Source: SLRI01 sp964402505 (lineage in GTDB: Bacteria; Pseudomonadota; Alphaproteobacteria; Geminicoccales; Geminicoccaceae). Taken from it: a DNA stretch of 64,000 nucleotides. Position numbers and translations under genes: made by a program. This document shows, in pieces, positions 55,935 through 63,892 of this stretch (its first letter is position 1; the number at the start of each line of letters is the position of its first letter). The stretch covers positions 86,225 to 150,224 of the forward strand of contig CAYOCP010000009.1 in NCBI GenBank assembly GCA_964402505.1. Reading direction: 5' to 3'. The notes beneath the pieces are model-generated. The model saw only the letters and a program-made list of their open reading frames with translations, was not told where the DNA came from and made no database searches.

Positions 55935-57713
55935 CTAATACCGCACCACCATACTGTCACCTAAAATTAACACATCCATCCTAGTCCTTAAAAAGCAATC
56001 GATCGCCTCCTCCGGCCGGCATACCACCGGCTCGTTCTCGTTGAAGCTCGTATTCAGCACCACCGGCACGCCGGTGAGCGCGCCGAAGGCGGCGATCACC
56101 CCGTGATACCGCCCATTCACCTCCCGCGTCACCGTCTGCAATCGGCCCGACCCGTTGACATGCGTCACGGCCGGGATGCGCGAGCGCTGCTCCGGTCTGA
56201 TCTGGTAGACCTGCAGCATGAAGGGAACATCGTAGTCCGTCTCGAACCAGTCGGGGACGGCGTCCCTCAGGATCGCCGGGGCGAAGGGGCGGAAGCTTTC
56301 GCGGCGCTTGATCTTGAGGTTCAGGATGTCCTTCATGTCGGCGCGGCGGGGATCGCCCAGGATCGAGCGGTTGCCGAGGGCGCGGGGACCCCATTCCATG
56401 CGGCCCTGGAACCAGCCGACGACATGGCCTTCGGCGACATGCCCGGCGGTGGTGCTGCACAGCTCGGCATCGTCGTCGAAACGCCGGATGGTGCAGCCGG
56501 CAGCCTCAAACTCGGCACGGCGAGCCTCGACGATGGCGGCCAGCTCGTCGTCGGTCCAGCCGGGGCCGAGGAAGGCGCTCTTCATCATATAACCATGGCG
56601 GCCTCCGCCGCCGGGGACATACCCGCGAGGATTGCCCAGCTCCTGGTGCCAGACGGTGTAGGCGGCGCCGATGGCGCCACCGGCGTCGCCGGCGGCGGAC
56701 TGGACGTAGAGGTCCTTGAAGTCGGTCGCCTCGAAGACCCTGCCGTTGGCGACCGAGTTCATGGCGCAGCCGCCTGCGAGGCAGAGGGCGGTCTGGCCGG
56801 TGTCGCGCTGGACGGCGTTCAGAAGGTGGAAGAAGGCACGCTCGTACATGGCCTGCAGGGAGGCGGCGATGTCCTTGTGGCGGTCGTCGAGGCGCGCATC
56901 GCATTCACGGGCGGGGCCGAGAAGCTCGACCAGAGCATCGGTGAAAATTTGGCCGACCACGGGAGTGCTGTCCTCCCAGACCATCTCGACACCCTCGGCA
57001 TGGTGGCGGAAGTAGTCGAGGCCGAGAGTGTAGCCGCCATCGGGCTCCAGCCGCACGAGCTTTTCCATCGCAGCCATGTGACGAGGTGTGCCGTAGGGAG
57101 CGAGGCCCATGACCTTGTATTCGTCGCCGTAGGTCCAGAAGCCCAGATACTGGGTGATGGCCTGGTAGAAGAGGCCGAGGGAATGGGGGAAGAAGACGCG
57201 GCCGGTGATGTCGAGCCGGCTGCCGGAGCCGGTGCCCCACATGGCGCTGGCGAAATCGCCGAAACCATCGACGGAGACGACCGCGGCCTCCTCGAAGGGC
57301 GAGACGAAGAAGGAGCTGGCCAAGTGGGCGGTGTGGTGCTCGACATTGTGGATGGTGGCGTGGCGTGCCTCGTCCGGGAAGGCCTTGGCGAAGGCGGCAT
57401 CCATGCCGCCGATCCGGCCGGCGTTCTTCAGGCGGTCGGTGACGAGCGACAAGCTCGGGCGGCGCTTGAAGGCGAAGAGCGCCTTCTTCATCAAATGCGC
57501 CTTCGGGTCGCGATTGACGGCGATGTGGTCGAGATCGGCGAGGGTGGCGCCGGCTTCCTGCAGGCAGTAGCGGATAGCTTCGGAGGGAAAGCCCGCCCAG
57601 TGCTTGATGCGTCGGAAGCGCTCCTCCTCGGCGGCGGCGATCAACTCGCCGTCGCGGAGGATGCAGGCGGCGGAATCGGCGTGGTAGGCGTTGAGGCCGA
57701 GGATCAGGGTCAC
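55935..57713 (-). CDS. NodU/CmcH-family carbamoyltransferase
   Basis: About 592 residues. The N-terminal Kae1-like domain shows LILGLNAYHADSAACIL, IHNVEHHTAHLASSF (the metal-binding His pair) and VVSVDGFGDFAS. The C-terminal part has LAGGCAMNSVANGRV, GWFQGRMEWGPRALGNRSIL and RESFRPFAPAIL. It transfers carbamoyl from carbamoyl phosphate to a sugar or nodulation-factor-like hydroxyl. GTG 57713 behind AAGGAG is chosen; a TTG at 57761 is possible. GC is high compared with its neighbours. The 286 bases upstream hold a strong AGGAGG at about 57807 without a gene behind it. Confidence 0.88.
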   Translation of the reverse strand: MTLILGLNAYHADSAACILRDGELIAAAEEERFRRIKHWAGFPSEAIRYCLQEAGATLADLDHIAVNRDPKAHLMKKALFAFKRRPSLSLVTDRLKNAGRIGGMDAAFAKAFPDEARHATIHNVEHHTAHLASSFFVSPFEEAAVVSVDGFGDFASAMWGTGSGSRLDITGRVFFPHSLGLFYQAITQYLGFWTYGDEYKVMGLAPYGTPRHMAAMEKLVRLEPDGGYTLGLDYFRHHAEGVEMVWEDSTPVVGQIFTDALVELLGPARECDARLDDRHKDIAASLQAMYERAFFHLLNAVQRDTGQTALCLAGGCAMNSVANGRVFEATDFKDLYVQSAAGDAGGAIGAAYTVWHQELGNPRGYVPGGGGRHGYMMKSAFLGPGWTDDELAAIVEARRAEFEAAGCTIRRFDDDAELCSTTAGHVAEGHVVGWFQGRMEWGPRALGNRSILGDPRRADMKDILNLKIKRRESFRPFAPAILRDAVPDWFETDYDVPFMLQVYQIRPEQRSRIPAVTHVNGSGRLQTVTREVNGRYHGVIAAFGALTGVPVVLNTSFNENEPVVCRPEEAIDCFLRTRMDVLILGDSMVVRY

Positions 57714-57999
57714 GCGGGGCCGCTCCTTCGAGACCACACCACTTTCAGCGAGAGAGGACAATATCCGTTTCCGGCCAAGTATCCATCGCGAGAAAAACTT
57801 TATAAAATCCTCCTCTTAAATCTGCGGCACTCAATAAAATCAGCAGACTAAACGGTAAATTTCGTGGCCCAAACATCAAATTGTTCCCCATAGTTCTCAG
57901 ACAAAATCCGATAAGCCTCTTCGTCACATAGTACGCCATGAGAAGATTTTTAGGACCGTATTTATGTCCATTAACGCCGGGGTCCGGCGAATTTCCGAA

Positions 58000-58962
58000 C
58001 TACGGCGCTACAAAATCTGAGCGAATCGTCTCTCGAAGACCATCTAGGAGAGAGTAAGGAGGGCGAAATCCGGCCACTGATATGCGCTCAGCCGAAAACA
58101 CTGTTTCAGCCATGAACTTGCGAATGCGGACCTCGCTGATCGGGAATGTCCTTTTGAGCACCTTTCCAGCATGGTCCAAAAGCCGACCGGTTGAAAGGCC
58201 CAAAGTTTTTGGCAATCTAAAATGAAAGCCATTTTTTCCTAACTCCGCTCGGACCAATGCAACCAATTCATTCATCGTATAGTCCGGCTTGTCGACATAA
58301 TTAAATATCTCAAAATCCCGCTCGCGTCGCAACAAGAAGCAGAGCGCCTCTACAACGTTATCGACGTACGCCATTGATTTTCTATTATCACCGGAGCCAA
58401 TCATCACAAATTGACCACTGCCAATTTGTCGAATTAGATTATGAACATTACCGCGGTTGCCGGCGCCAAATACAACTGTCGGTCGCAGAATGGTTACAGC
58501 ACGACCATCTCCTTGGTTGACCCATTCACGGTAAATGTTCTCAGCAAGCGCCTTGGTGCGGCCGTACTCGTTGAACGGCCGAAGCGGCGCTTCCTCGTCG
58601 GCTTCAGCCGCGGCAAGGCCATAAACAGCGACGGAACTCGTAAAGAGCTGCCGACGAATTTGCAACCTATCGGCGACCATGCAAATGTTGCGCGCACCAT
58701 CGACATTGACCTCCTTATACAAACCAATTGGCCGCACGTCATCACGATGCTCCGCCGCCAAATTGACGATGATGCTGGCTCCTCGCATGCCGCGCACGAG
58801 TGACTCGGGATCCCGAACATCAGCGACGCGAAGGGTGGGTTCCCGCAGACCCGGCTTCTCAAGATCGATCGGCCACGCCTTGACCCCGAGAAGCCGAACA
58901 CGCCTTACGAACCGCGTTCCGATGAAGCCGCTACCGCCAATAACAGCCAGGGTCTCACTCAA
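58000..58962 (-). CDS. NAD-dependent epimerase/dehydratase
   Basis: A 320-residue extended SDR protein: LAVIGGSGFIGTRFV (NAD loop), IIVNLAAEHRDDV, the SSVAVYG serine stretch and NEYGRTKALAE (YxxxK). It probably makes or modifies a nucleotide sugar for the glycan. The TTG start at 58962 overlaps the stop of the upstream GT2 as TTGA, so the two are coupled. The C-terminal ~80 residues diverge from GalE, so the substrate is open. Confidence 0.82.
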   Translation of the reverse strand: MSETLAVIGGSGFIGTRFVRRVRLLGVKAWPIDLEKPGLREPTLRVADVRDPESLVRGMRGASIIVNLAAEHRDDVRPIGLYKEVNVDGARNICMVADRLQIRRQLFTSSVAVYGLAAAEADEEAPLRPFNEYGRTKALAENIYREWVNQGDGRAVTILRPTVVFGAGNRGNVHNLIRQIGSGQFVMIGSGDNRKSMAYVDNVVEALCFLLRRERDFEIFNYVDKPDYTMNELVALVRAELGKNGFHFRLPKTLGLSTGRLLDHAGKVLKRTFPISEVRIRKFMAETVFSAERISVAGFRPPYSLLDGLRETIRSDFVAP

Positions 58963-59747
58963 ATAACCCGCTCCGCAAGCGAGCGACTCGCCACGTTTGG
59001 GGAACGACGAAAGTACTGCGGTAATTTTGAAAGAAACTTCATTGGCGGCGCAAGAACGCCTCCGGAATATCCATTACGCCGCCAAGCCCGCCGCACCTCT
59101 TTCATACCAAGCCAAACACCACCGGCGGACCCATTTGAGACTCCCCCGAGTTCCATATTGACAAATATCTCTGGTACGTATTGCGGCTCGACGCCGGCGC
59201 CCCGGATTGCCCGCAAGAGCCACTCGTAATCGCCAGCGTTACGGAAGGATGGGTCAAACCCTCCCACTCTACTAAAAAGATCGGTCTTCGCATAGACAGC
59301 AGGATGAGGTGGTATCCAACCCAGCGGTATCCTCCGTTCATCGAAATAGCCCGAACGCCAATAGCGGGCAGGGTTGCCCATTTTGTCAAGAAACATCAAA
59401 TCGCCGTAAATCACATCCGCGCTGGTCTCCTCATAGACATCCGAAATTCGCGACAAGATAAACTCATTTCTATAACAATCACCGGCGTTGAGAAAACCGA
59501 CAACATCACCACGTACATGCGACAAGCCTTTATTCATGGCGTCGTATATGCCGTTGTCCGAATCCGAAAAAACACGCGTTATCGGACGCGCCAATTCCTT
59601 GATTTTTTCCAGAGTTCCGTCAGAAGATTTTCCGTCGATAACTATATGATCTATAGAGCAGTGCTTTTGAGCGTATATGCTATCCAAAGTTTTCGCAATA
59701 CCTATATAATTATCTAAAACTACGGTAACTATAGAAATCTCAATCAC
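58959..59747 (-). CDS. Family 2 glycosyltransferase
   Basis: About 262 residues of the GT-A type: EISIVTVVLDN opens the Rossmann part, HIVIDGKSSDGTLEKI and FSDSDNGIYDAMNKGL (DxD-like) follow, then FLNAGD, DVIYGDLMFLD and GGFDPSFRNAGDYEWLLRA. This is the WcaA/WcaE-like group acting on polyprenyl-linked sugars. GTG 59747 gives the usual family start; ATG 59771 and an ATG at 59831 are upstream alternatives. Lower GC than the core genome. Confidence 0.8.
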   Translation of the reverse strand: MIEISIVTVVLDNYIGIAKTLDSIYAQKHCSIDHIVIDGKSSDGTLEKIKELARPITRVFSDSDNGIYDAMNKGLSHVRGDVVGFLNAGDCYRNEFILSRISDVYEETSADVIYGDLMFLDKMGNPARYWRSGYFDERRIPLGWIPPHPAVYAKTDLFSRVGGFDPSFRNAGDYEWLLRAIRGAGVEPQYVPEIFVNMELGGVSNGSAGGVWLGMKEVRRAWRRNGYSGGVLAPPMKFLSKLPQYFRRSPNVASRSLAERVI

Positions 59748-59903
59748 GAAAACCCGCCTTCTGGCCGCCATAGTACAGATTGGAGGTGATGACAATGACG
59801 TTCTGGCCATAAAGAGCCGAACCTTCGCCAAATTCTATGACAGGCTGAACCGTAACCGAATGGTTGGGAGCATAGAAGCGGTTCACGACTATCTCGGTTC
59901 TGC

Positions 59904-60641
59904 TCACTCTACCTTCTTCTTCTGAAGAAACACGAAAATCGTCGTCTTCATGAACGCCGGAGAAAGTGCTTCAAACAGTATGGCGCCGTGCCAGAGGATT
60001 GCGTTCTGTGGGATGTAGGCTGGCTCGGCAGAATATGCGTAGCTGAAGTCGCTATATTGCGTGTTGGAAAACAGATCGCGCAACCTGCGGCGATCGTTCA
60101 TTCGATAGACCGTCGGGAAGACATCTTCGCTTTTCCGCGTTGGCTGAACCCACCTCAGCACTGAGGCGTGAAGGCGCTCCGGAATCAACGACGCCGCCAG
60201 AGCCACATAGCCCCAACGGTTCGGGGTGCGTGCGCAGATCCAACCGCCCGGCCGAAGGACGCGGTCGAGTTCGGCGGCGCAGGCTTCGGGCTCAGTGATG
60301 TGCTCGAAGACGGAATCGGCGACGATGAGATCGATACTAGAGCACGCCAGCGGCAACGAAGAGCCCGGCACTATTACGTGGGCTTCATCGAGCTCGGGGT
60401 TGTCGCGGACGACGGGGTCGACATCGATGCCAATAACCCTCGATACCTTGCCCCTGAGGCGCTGCAAATCACGCTTAAAGGCGCTTCGCCCGTCGCAGAA
60501 CGCCGCTCCACGGCCAGCACCAAAATCCAGGACGGTCATCTCCGGCGCAAGAAGGGCATTGACGCGTGTGTAGAACTCGATCGTGCCGTCGACACGGGAA
60601 AAACCGCCAGCTTCGACCTCAGGGTAGAAGCGCTGGCGCAT
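59904..60641 (-). CDS. Class I SAM-dependent methyltransferase
   Basis: A 245-residue methyltransferase_11-type enzyme: MTVLDFGAGRGAAF (SAM loop), RVIGIDVDPVV, LPLACSSIDLIVADSVFEHI and LDRVLRPGGWICARTPNRWG. It probably methylates a sugar of the polysaccharide. ATG 60641 (MRQRFYPEVEAGG) is chosen. Upstream in-frame sequence is not part of it but a remnant of an fcl gene end. Confidence 0.8.
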   Translation of the reverse strand: MRQRFYPEVEAGGFSRVDGTIEFYTRVNALLAPEMTVLDFGAGRGAAFCDGRSAFKRDLQRLRGKVSRVIGIDVDPVVRDNPELDEAHVIVPGSSLPLACSSIDLIVADSVFEHITEPEACAAELDRVLRPGGWICARTPNRWGYVALAASLIPERLHASVLRWVQPTRKSEDVFPTVYRMNDRRRLRDLFSNTQYSDFSYAYSAEPAYIPQNAILWHGAILFEALSPAFMKTTIFVFLQKKKVE

Positions 60642-60694
60642 GCTTAGCCGGTGTGAGCTTGAGGTGCTGGGCTCTACGCGAGATTTCAAGCCGT

Positions 60695-60780
60695 CTGTCC
60701 TTCTGTTGCACGCCGCGTGCTTTGGCAGCGTGCTTCCTGAACCAAATGTAGATCGAAGCGAAGCCCGCTTGAAAGGTGCC
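60695..60780 (-). pseudogene. Remnant of the 3' end of a second fcl-like gene
   Basis: The minus strand reads FQAGFASIYIWFRKHAAKAR, then GVQQK. It matches the last 25 residues of the intact Fcl at 61664 (LAATYAWFREHAAEARGVQQ), and the DNA is also similar. Only this end is left, joined directly to a glycosyltransferase remnant at 60790. A recombination scar. Confidence 0.6.
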
Positions 60781-60789
60781 CGTAGCGAA

Positions 60790-60985
60790 TCAGACCCGAC
60801 GCAAGGTGTCAACGTTCAGCATCTCGCGCGGCGGGAGGACGACCTTCAGATCGTCGTAGCGCAGGCGGGTGGTGATAACGGTGACTAACTGGCTGTTCTG
60901 AACGAAATGCGCTGCGAAGTTTGTCAGCAGCTGCGAGGTGGCGCTGTAAACGGAAACGTGGAACAAATTGATGGCAACGAATCGA
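60790..60985 (-). pseudogene. N-terminal remnant of a WcaI-like glycosyltransferase
   Basis: A minus-strand frame reads GLIVHRFVAINLFHVSVYSA, TSQLLTNFAAHFVQNSQLVT and VITTRLRYDDLKVVLPPREM, then a stop. The pattern (hydrophobic start, SATSQLL.., ..VTVITTRLRYD, LPxRE) is the N-terminal region of GT4 enzymes of the WcaI type. The start codon and the remaining ~330 residues are gone. In GDP-fucose loci such a gene commonly follows fcl, so this may be a leftover of the older order. Confidence 0.5.
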
Positions 60986-60992
60986 TGGACAA

Positions 60993-61667
60993 TCAGGCCG
61001 CCGGAGCTCTGATCGGACCAGTTGATCGGTCCCGTTGGCGCGCCTCTATGGCGCAGGCCGCCTCGAAGCGTCCGAGATCTTCCACGATTTGGAACATCGA
61101 ATCGGTAGAATCATTAAATTCTGCACGTCGGATATCGACAAAACCATGTCTATGGAGAGCGGCTTCCAGGCCCAGAAAATCCCACATCCAAAGATGCCTG
61201 GAATTGCCGAGCCACTCTCGCACGAAACCACCGAGACCATGCGGGCGGGCCTGTGCGCCCAGATGGGCACCACGCATCAAGGCGTGGCCTGCCTCTGGGT
61301 CGCGCCGCTCCACGCGGTCGAGATATTGTCGAGCGAGTGCCTCCATGTCCGGCACGACCAATCTAAACAGGCCGCCCGGAAGCAGCATGCGCTTGGTCTC
61401 GACAAGGGCAGCATGAAAATCGTCCAGAGCCAGATGTTCCAGAACATGGCTGGCATATACTCCGGCACAACTCGATGAGGGGACCGGCAGTCCCTTCACC
61501 ACGTTGCCGTAGCGAACCGAATTCGGAAAGTGGTGCCGATTGCGCGTGTAGAGGTGACCAATAAGGGGAAAACGTTCGAAACGGAGGGTGGGGGATGCGT
61601 CGAAATTGAGCCAGCCTTCGGGAGCTGAAAAGCCGCACCCGTACTGAACGTATAGGCCCTTGCTCAA
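60993..61667 (-). CDS. SAM-dependent methyltransferase coupled to fcl
   Basis: About 224 residues. KGLYVQYGCGFSAPEGWLNF (SAM loop GCG), ASPTLRFERFPLIG, VYASHVLEHLALDDFHAALV and MLLPGGLFRLVVPDMEAL identify the predicted SAM-methyltransferase group found in O-antigen loci. TTG 61667 overlaps the fcl TGA (TTGA). The frame is open further upstream only in fcl shadow. Confidence 0.78.
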   Translation of the reverse strand: MSKGLYVQYGCGFSAPEGWLNFDASPTLRFERFPLIGHLYTRNRHHFPNSVRYGNVVKGLPVPSSSCAGVYASHVLEHLALDDFHAALVETKRMLLPGGLFRLVVPDMEALARQYLDRVERRDPEAGHALMRGAHLGAQARPHGLGGFVREWLGNSRHLWMWDFLGLEAALHRHGFVDIRRAEFNDSTDSMFQIVEDLGRFEAACAIEARQRDRSTGPIRAPAA

Positions 61668-62824
61668 GCCGCCCTGCCCTGCTGCTGCACGCCGCGCGCT
61701 TCGGCGGCGTGCTCCCTGAACCAAGCGTAGGTGGCGGCGAGGCCGGTTTCGAGGGTGATCGACGGGGACCAGCCGAGTGCTGCGAGGCGGCTGGTGTCGA
61801 GGAGCTTGCGAGGCGTGCCATCCGGTTTGGTCGCATCGAAGGCCAAGTTGCCTTCGAAGCGGGTGGTACGGGCGATCGCTTCGGCAAGCTCGCGGATCGT
61901 CAGGTCGATACCGGTGCCGACATTGATGGCGGTGGGTTCATCATAATGCTGGAGCAAGTGGACGCAGGCATCGGCGAGATCATCGACGTGCAGGAACTCG
62001 CGTCTGGGGTTCCCGGAACCCCAGACCGTAACAGTTGGCTGGGCCGACCGCCCTACCGCGCCTTGCGCTCTCTTGGTGGCTATCGTCGGTCCGCCTACTT
62101 CAGCCGGTTCTTGAGTGCGGTCGGCGGTTGCCGCGCGAGGGGAGGCCGCTTCATGGCTGGCTATCGGCGTTCCGCCTGCTTGAGCCAAGGCAGCTTCCCC
62201 GGGGGCTATCGCGCTCTGCGCTACTTTAGCCAGGTGAAACCGCCGCAAGAGCGCCGGGAGGACGTGGCTGGTTTCGGGGTGGAAGTTGTCGAAGGGGCCG
62301 TAGAGGTTGGTGGGCATGGCGGCGATCCAGCGCCGGCCGTGCTGCTGGCGGTAGGCCCGGACGAGGCGCAGCCCGGCGATCTTGGCCAGGGCATATGCGT
62401 CGTTGGTGGGCTCGAGCGGGCCGGTGAGCAGGTACTCCTCCCTGATCGGCTGGGGGCAGTCGCGGGGGTAGATGCAGGAGGAGCCCAGGAAGAGGAGGCG
62501 GTCGACGCCGGCCCGGTGGCTCGAGCGCATCAGGTTGGTCTGGATGAGGAGGTTGTCCTCGAGGAAGTCGACCGGGAAGGTCCGGTTGGCGTGGATGCCG
62601 CCGACCCTGGCCGCGGCGATGATGACGATGTCGGGGCGGTGCGCCTGGAGCCAGGCGTCGGTGGCGGCGGGGTCGGTGAGGTCGAGGGTGGTGCGGGGGG
62701 CGGTCAGGAGCTCGACGGGCTCGCGTTCGAGGCGGCGGACGAGGGCTCTGCCCACCATGCCATTTGATCCGGCCACAAAGACTTTGCGGCCGGTCAGGTC
62801 AAAAGAAGGAACAATTTGGCTCAA
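61664..62824 (-). CDS. fcl: GDP-L-fucose synthase with an in-frame repeat insertion
   Basis: A 386-residue epimerase/reductase that makes GDP-L-fucose from GDP-4-keto-6-deoxymannose with NADPH. Motifs: VFVAGSNGMVGRAL (cofactor loop), FLGSSCIYPRDCPQPI (Ser/Cys), NDAYALAKIAG (Tyr144, Lys148), NLYGPFDNF and PRREFLHVDDLADA. Normal length is about 315. Residues ~202-263 (AQSAIAPGEAALAQAGG ... AQP) interrupt the conserved FHLAKV..VTVWGSG loop and are encoded by family 2 repeat units. The insertion keeps the frame. An ops-like site lies eight bases before the ATG. Confidence 0.9.
   Translation of the reverse strand: MSQIVPSFDLTGRKVFVAGSNGMVGRALVRRLEREPVELLTAPRTTLDLTDPAATDAWLQAHRPDIVIIAAARVGGIHANRTFPVDFLEDNLLIQTNLMRSSHRAGVDRLLFLGSSCIYPRDCPQPIREEYLLTGPLEPTNDAYALAKIAGLRLVRAYRQQHGRRWIAAMPTNLYGPFDNFHPETSHVLPALLRRFHLAKVAQSAIAPGEAALAQAGGTPIASHEAASPRAATADRTQEPAEVGGPTIATKRAQGAVGRSAQPTVTVWGSGNPRREFLHVDDLADACVHLLQHYDEPTAINVGTGIDLTIRELAEAIARTTRFEGNLAFDATKPDGTPRKLLDTSRLAALGWSPSITLETGLAATYAWFREHAAEARGVQQQGRAA
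62036..62221. repeat. Family 2 repeat units inside fcl
   Basis: Three to four units of the type GGCTATCGGCGTTCCGCC followed by TGCTTGAGCC (plus strand), separated by CAAGGCAGCTTCCCC-like linkers, add 186 bases (62 codons) to fcl. The same units form a tandem array at 63722-63886 and occur in hairpin copies 4 and 9. On the coding strand they give peptides like VAQSAIAPGEAAL. Confidence 0.7.
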
Positions 62825-62831
62825 ATTTTCT

Positions 62832-62873
62832 CCACGCTACCGCAGTCCGGGTGAAATCACCTCACCGGACTGC
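62832..62873 (-). promoter_or_regulatory. ops-like element with adjacent hairpin upstream of fcl
   Basis: On the minus strand TGCGGTAGCGTGG (62844-62832) matches 11 of 13 positions of the ops element GGCGGTAGCGTGC, the RfaH recruitment and pause site. Just before it GCAGTCCGG and CCGGACTGC (62873-62865 and 62850-62842) form a stem extended by TGA/TCA. The site is eight bases from the fcl ATG and 160 bases downstream of the NusG/RfaH-like gene. In E. coli, ops sits in the leader of RfaH-controlled operons. Confidence 0.65.
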
Positions 62874-63033
62874 TCCAACTTCACTGCGCCCTTGGACGCT
62901 CTGTCGGCCCCGCGTGACACTCACACGGCGCCTTCTCTCGTGCCGGCGCTACTCGCCAGCGTTGCTCATGTCAGCGCCACAGGCGCTGACGGCGGGCCCC
63001 ATTGGTGTCCATAGGACAGCGATGGGCTTTGGG

Positions 63034-63600
63034 CTATGCGGCAAAGAGCGACCGGCCCTCCAGTGTGACGGTGCGGGCGGCGCCCATGATCTCCAGGAGG
63101 ACGCGGGCGCGGCCGTGGTCGTCGAGGGTCTGGAGGGTGCCGAGCTGGTCGGCGAAGGGGCCGGTGAGGATGCGGACGGTGCCGCCGGGGGTGAGCCTTC
63201 GGCCCCAGTCGACGGTGTCGCCATCCCGGGCCAGGGCGATCAGGGCCTCGACCACGCCGTGCGGCACGGGCTGCGGCTGCTCGCCGGCCATGATGAGGGT
63301 GAGGACGCCGAAGCTGCCGTTGATGCGGCGCCACTGGTCGCGGCCCATGTCGAGTGGGGTGAAGAGGTAGCCCGGGAAGAGGGGGGCCTTGACGGTCCTG
63401 GTCTGGCGGGCGTGGCGGATGGTCTTGGTCAGGCGGGGGAGGAAGGTGCGGAAGCCCTGGCGGTGGAGGTTGACGAGGGCGGTCGATTCCTTGCGGGGGA
63501 TAGCTCTTACTACATACCAACGCTCCGCTTCACCCAGCAGCAGGCTGCTGGGTGGGGTGGAGGGGCGGGCTTCGCCCAGGTTGGTTGCCAAGGAAGTCAT
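63034..63600 (-). CDS. NusG-paralogue (RfaH/LoaP-like) transcription elongation factor
   Basis: A 188-residue protein. The NGN domain starts at about 27 (RWYVVRAIPRKESTALVNLH) and contains KAPLFPGYLFTPLDM and WRRINGSFGVLTLI. The C-terminal KOW-like part is GGTVRILTGPFADQLGTLQT..RARVLLEIMG. Specialised NusG paralogues beside polysaccharide loci prevent premature termination in long operons. The housekeeping nusG would lie by secE and rplK, which are not here. ATG 63600 is embedded in ATGA with a short upstream frame. Its position between gmd and fcl and the ops-like site downstream support locus-specific control. Confidence 0.82.
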   Translation of the reverse strand: MTSLATNLGEARPSTPPSSLLLGEAERWYVVRAIPRKESTALVNLHRQGFRTFLPRLTKTIRHARQTRTVKAPLFPGYLFTPLDMGRDQWRRINGSFGVLTLIMAGEQPQPVPHGVVEALIALARDGDTVDWGRRLTPGGTVRILTGPFADQLGTLQTLDDHGRARVLLEIMGAARTVTLEGRSLFAA

Positions 63601-63664
63601 GCTGCCTGCCTCCGACCTTCATCGTGAGAGCACAAGCAGTCGGTGCAGTCCGAGACCGAAAGTT

Positions 63665-63705
63665 CCAAAAGAAAAAGAAAACCCTTGATGCCGGCGCAGC
63701 CGGCA
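63665..63705 (-). terminator. Intrinsic terminator between gmd and the rfaH-like gene
   Basis: On the minus strand TGCCGGC-TGC-GCCGGCA (63705-63689) is followed by ATCAAGGG and a T-rich run (TTTTCTTTTTCTTTT). It lies 65 bases upstream of the NusG-like start and would limit read-through from gmd, so the elongation factor may depend on partial read-through or its own promoter. Confidence 0.7.
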
Positions 63706-63721
63706 ATGTCGTGGCTTGCCA

Positions 63722-63886
63722 TGGGGGCTATCGCGACCCTTTTGGGGGCTACCGCGCGCTGCGCTACTTGAGCCAGGGGCGCTACTTGAGCCTGCAGGGC
63801 TTCCCGGCGGGCTATCGTGCTTCGCACTACTTGAGCCTGCAGGGCTTCCCGGCGGGCTATCGTGCTTCGCACTACTTGAGCCGGTC
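63722..63886. repeat. Family 2 tandem repeat array
   Basis: Units of the form GGCTATCGTGCTTCGCAC then TACTTGAGCC recur with the linker TGCAGGGCTTCCCGGCG. Two full 45-base units around 63800-63886 are identical, and two worn ones precede them. On the minus strand a continuous 99-codon frame runs from an ATG overlapping the gmd stop (63896) to a TGA overlapping the rfaH-like ATG (63597), with the peptide AQVVRSTIARREALQ repeated; whether it is translated is unknown. Confidence 0.75.
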
Positions 63887-63892
63887 GGGTCA

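Noticed and set aside
57745..57939. Small minus-strand frame upstream of the carbamoyltransferase
   Set aside because: It overlaps the gene's start region, and the strong AGGAGG at about 57807 is not correctly placed before any start codon in it.
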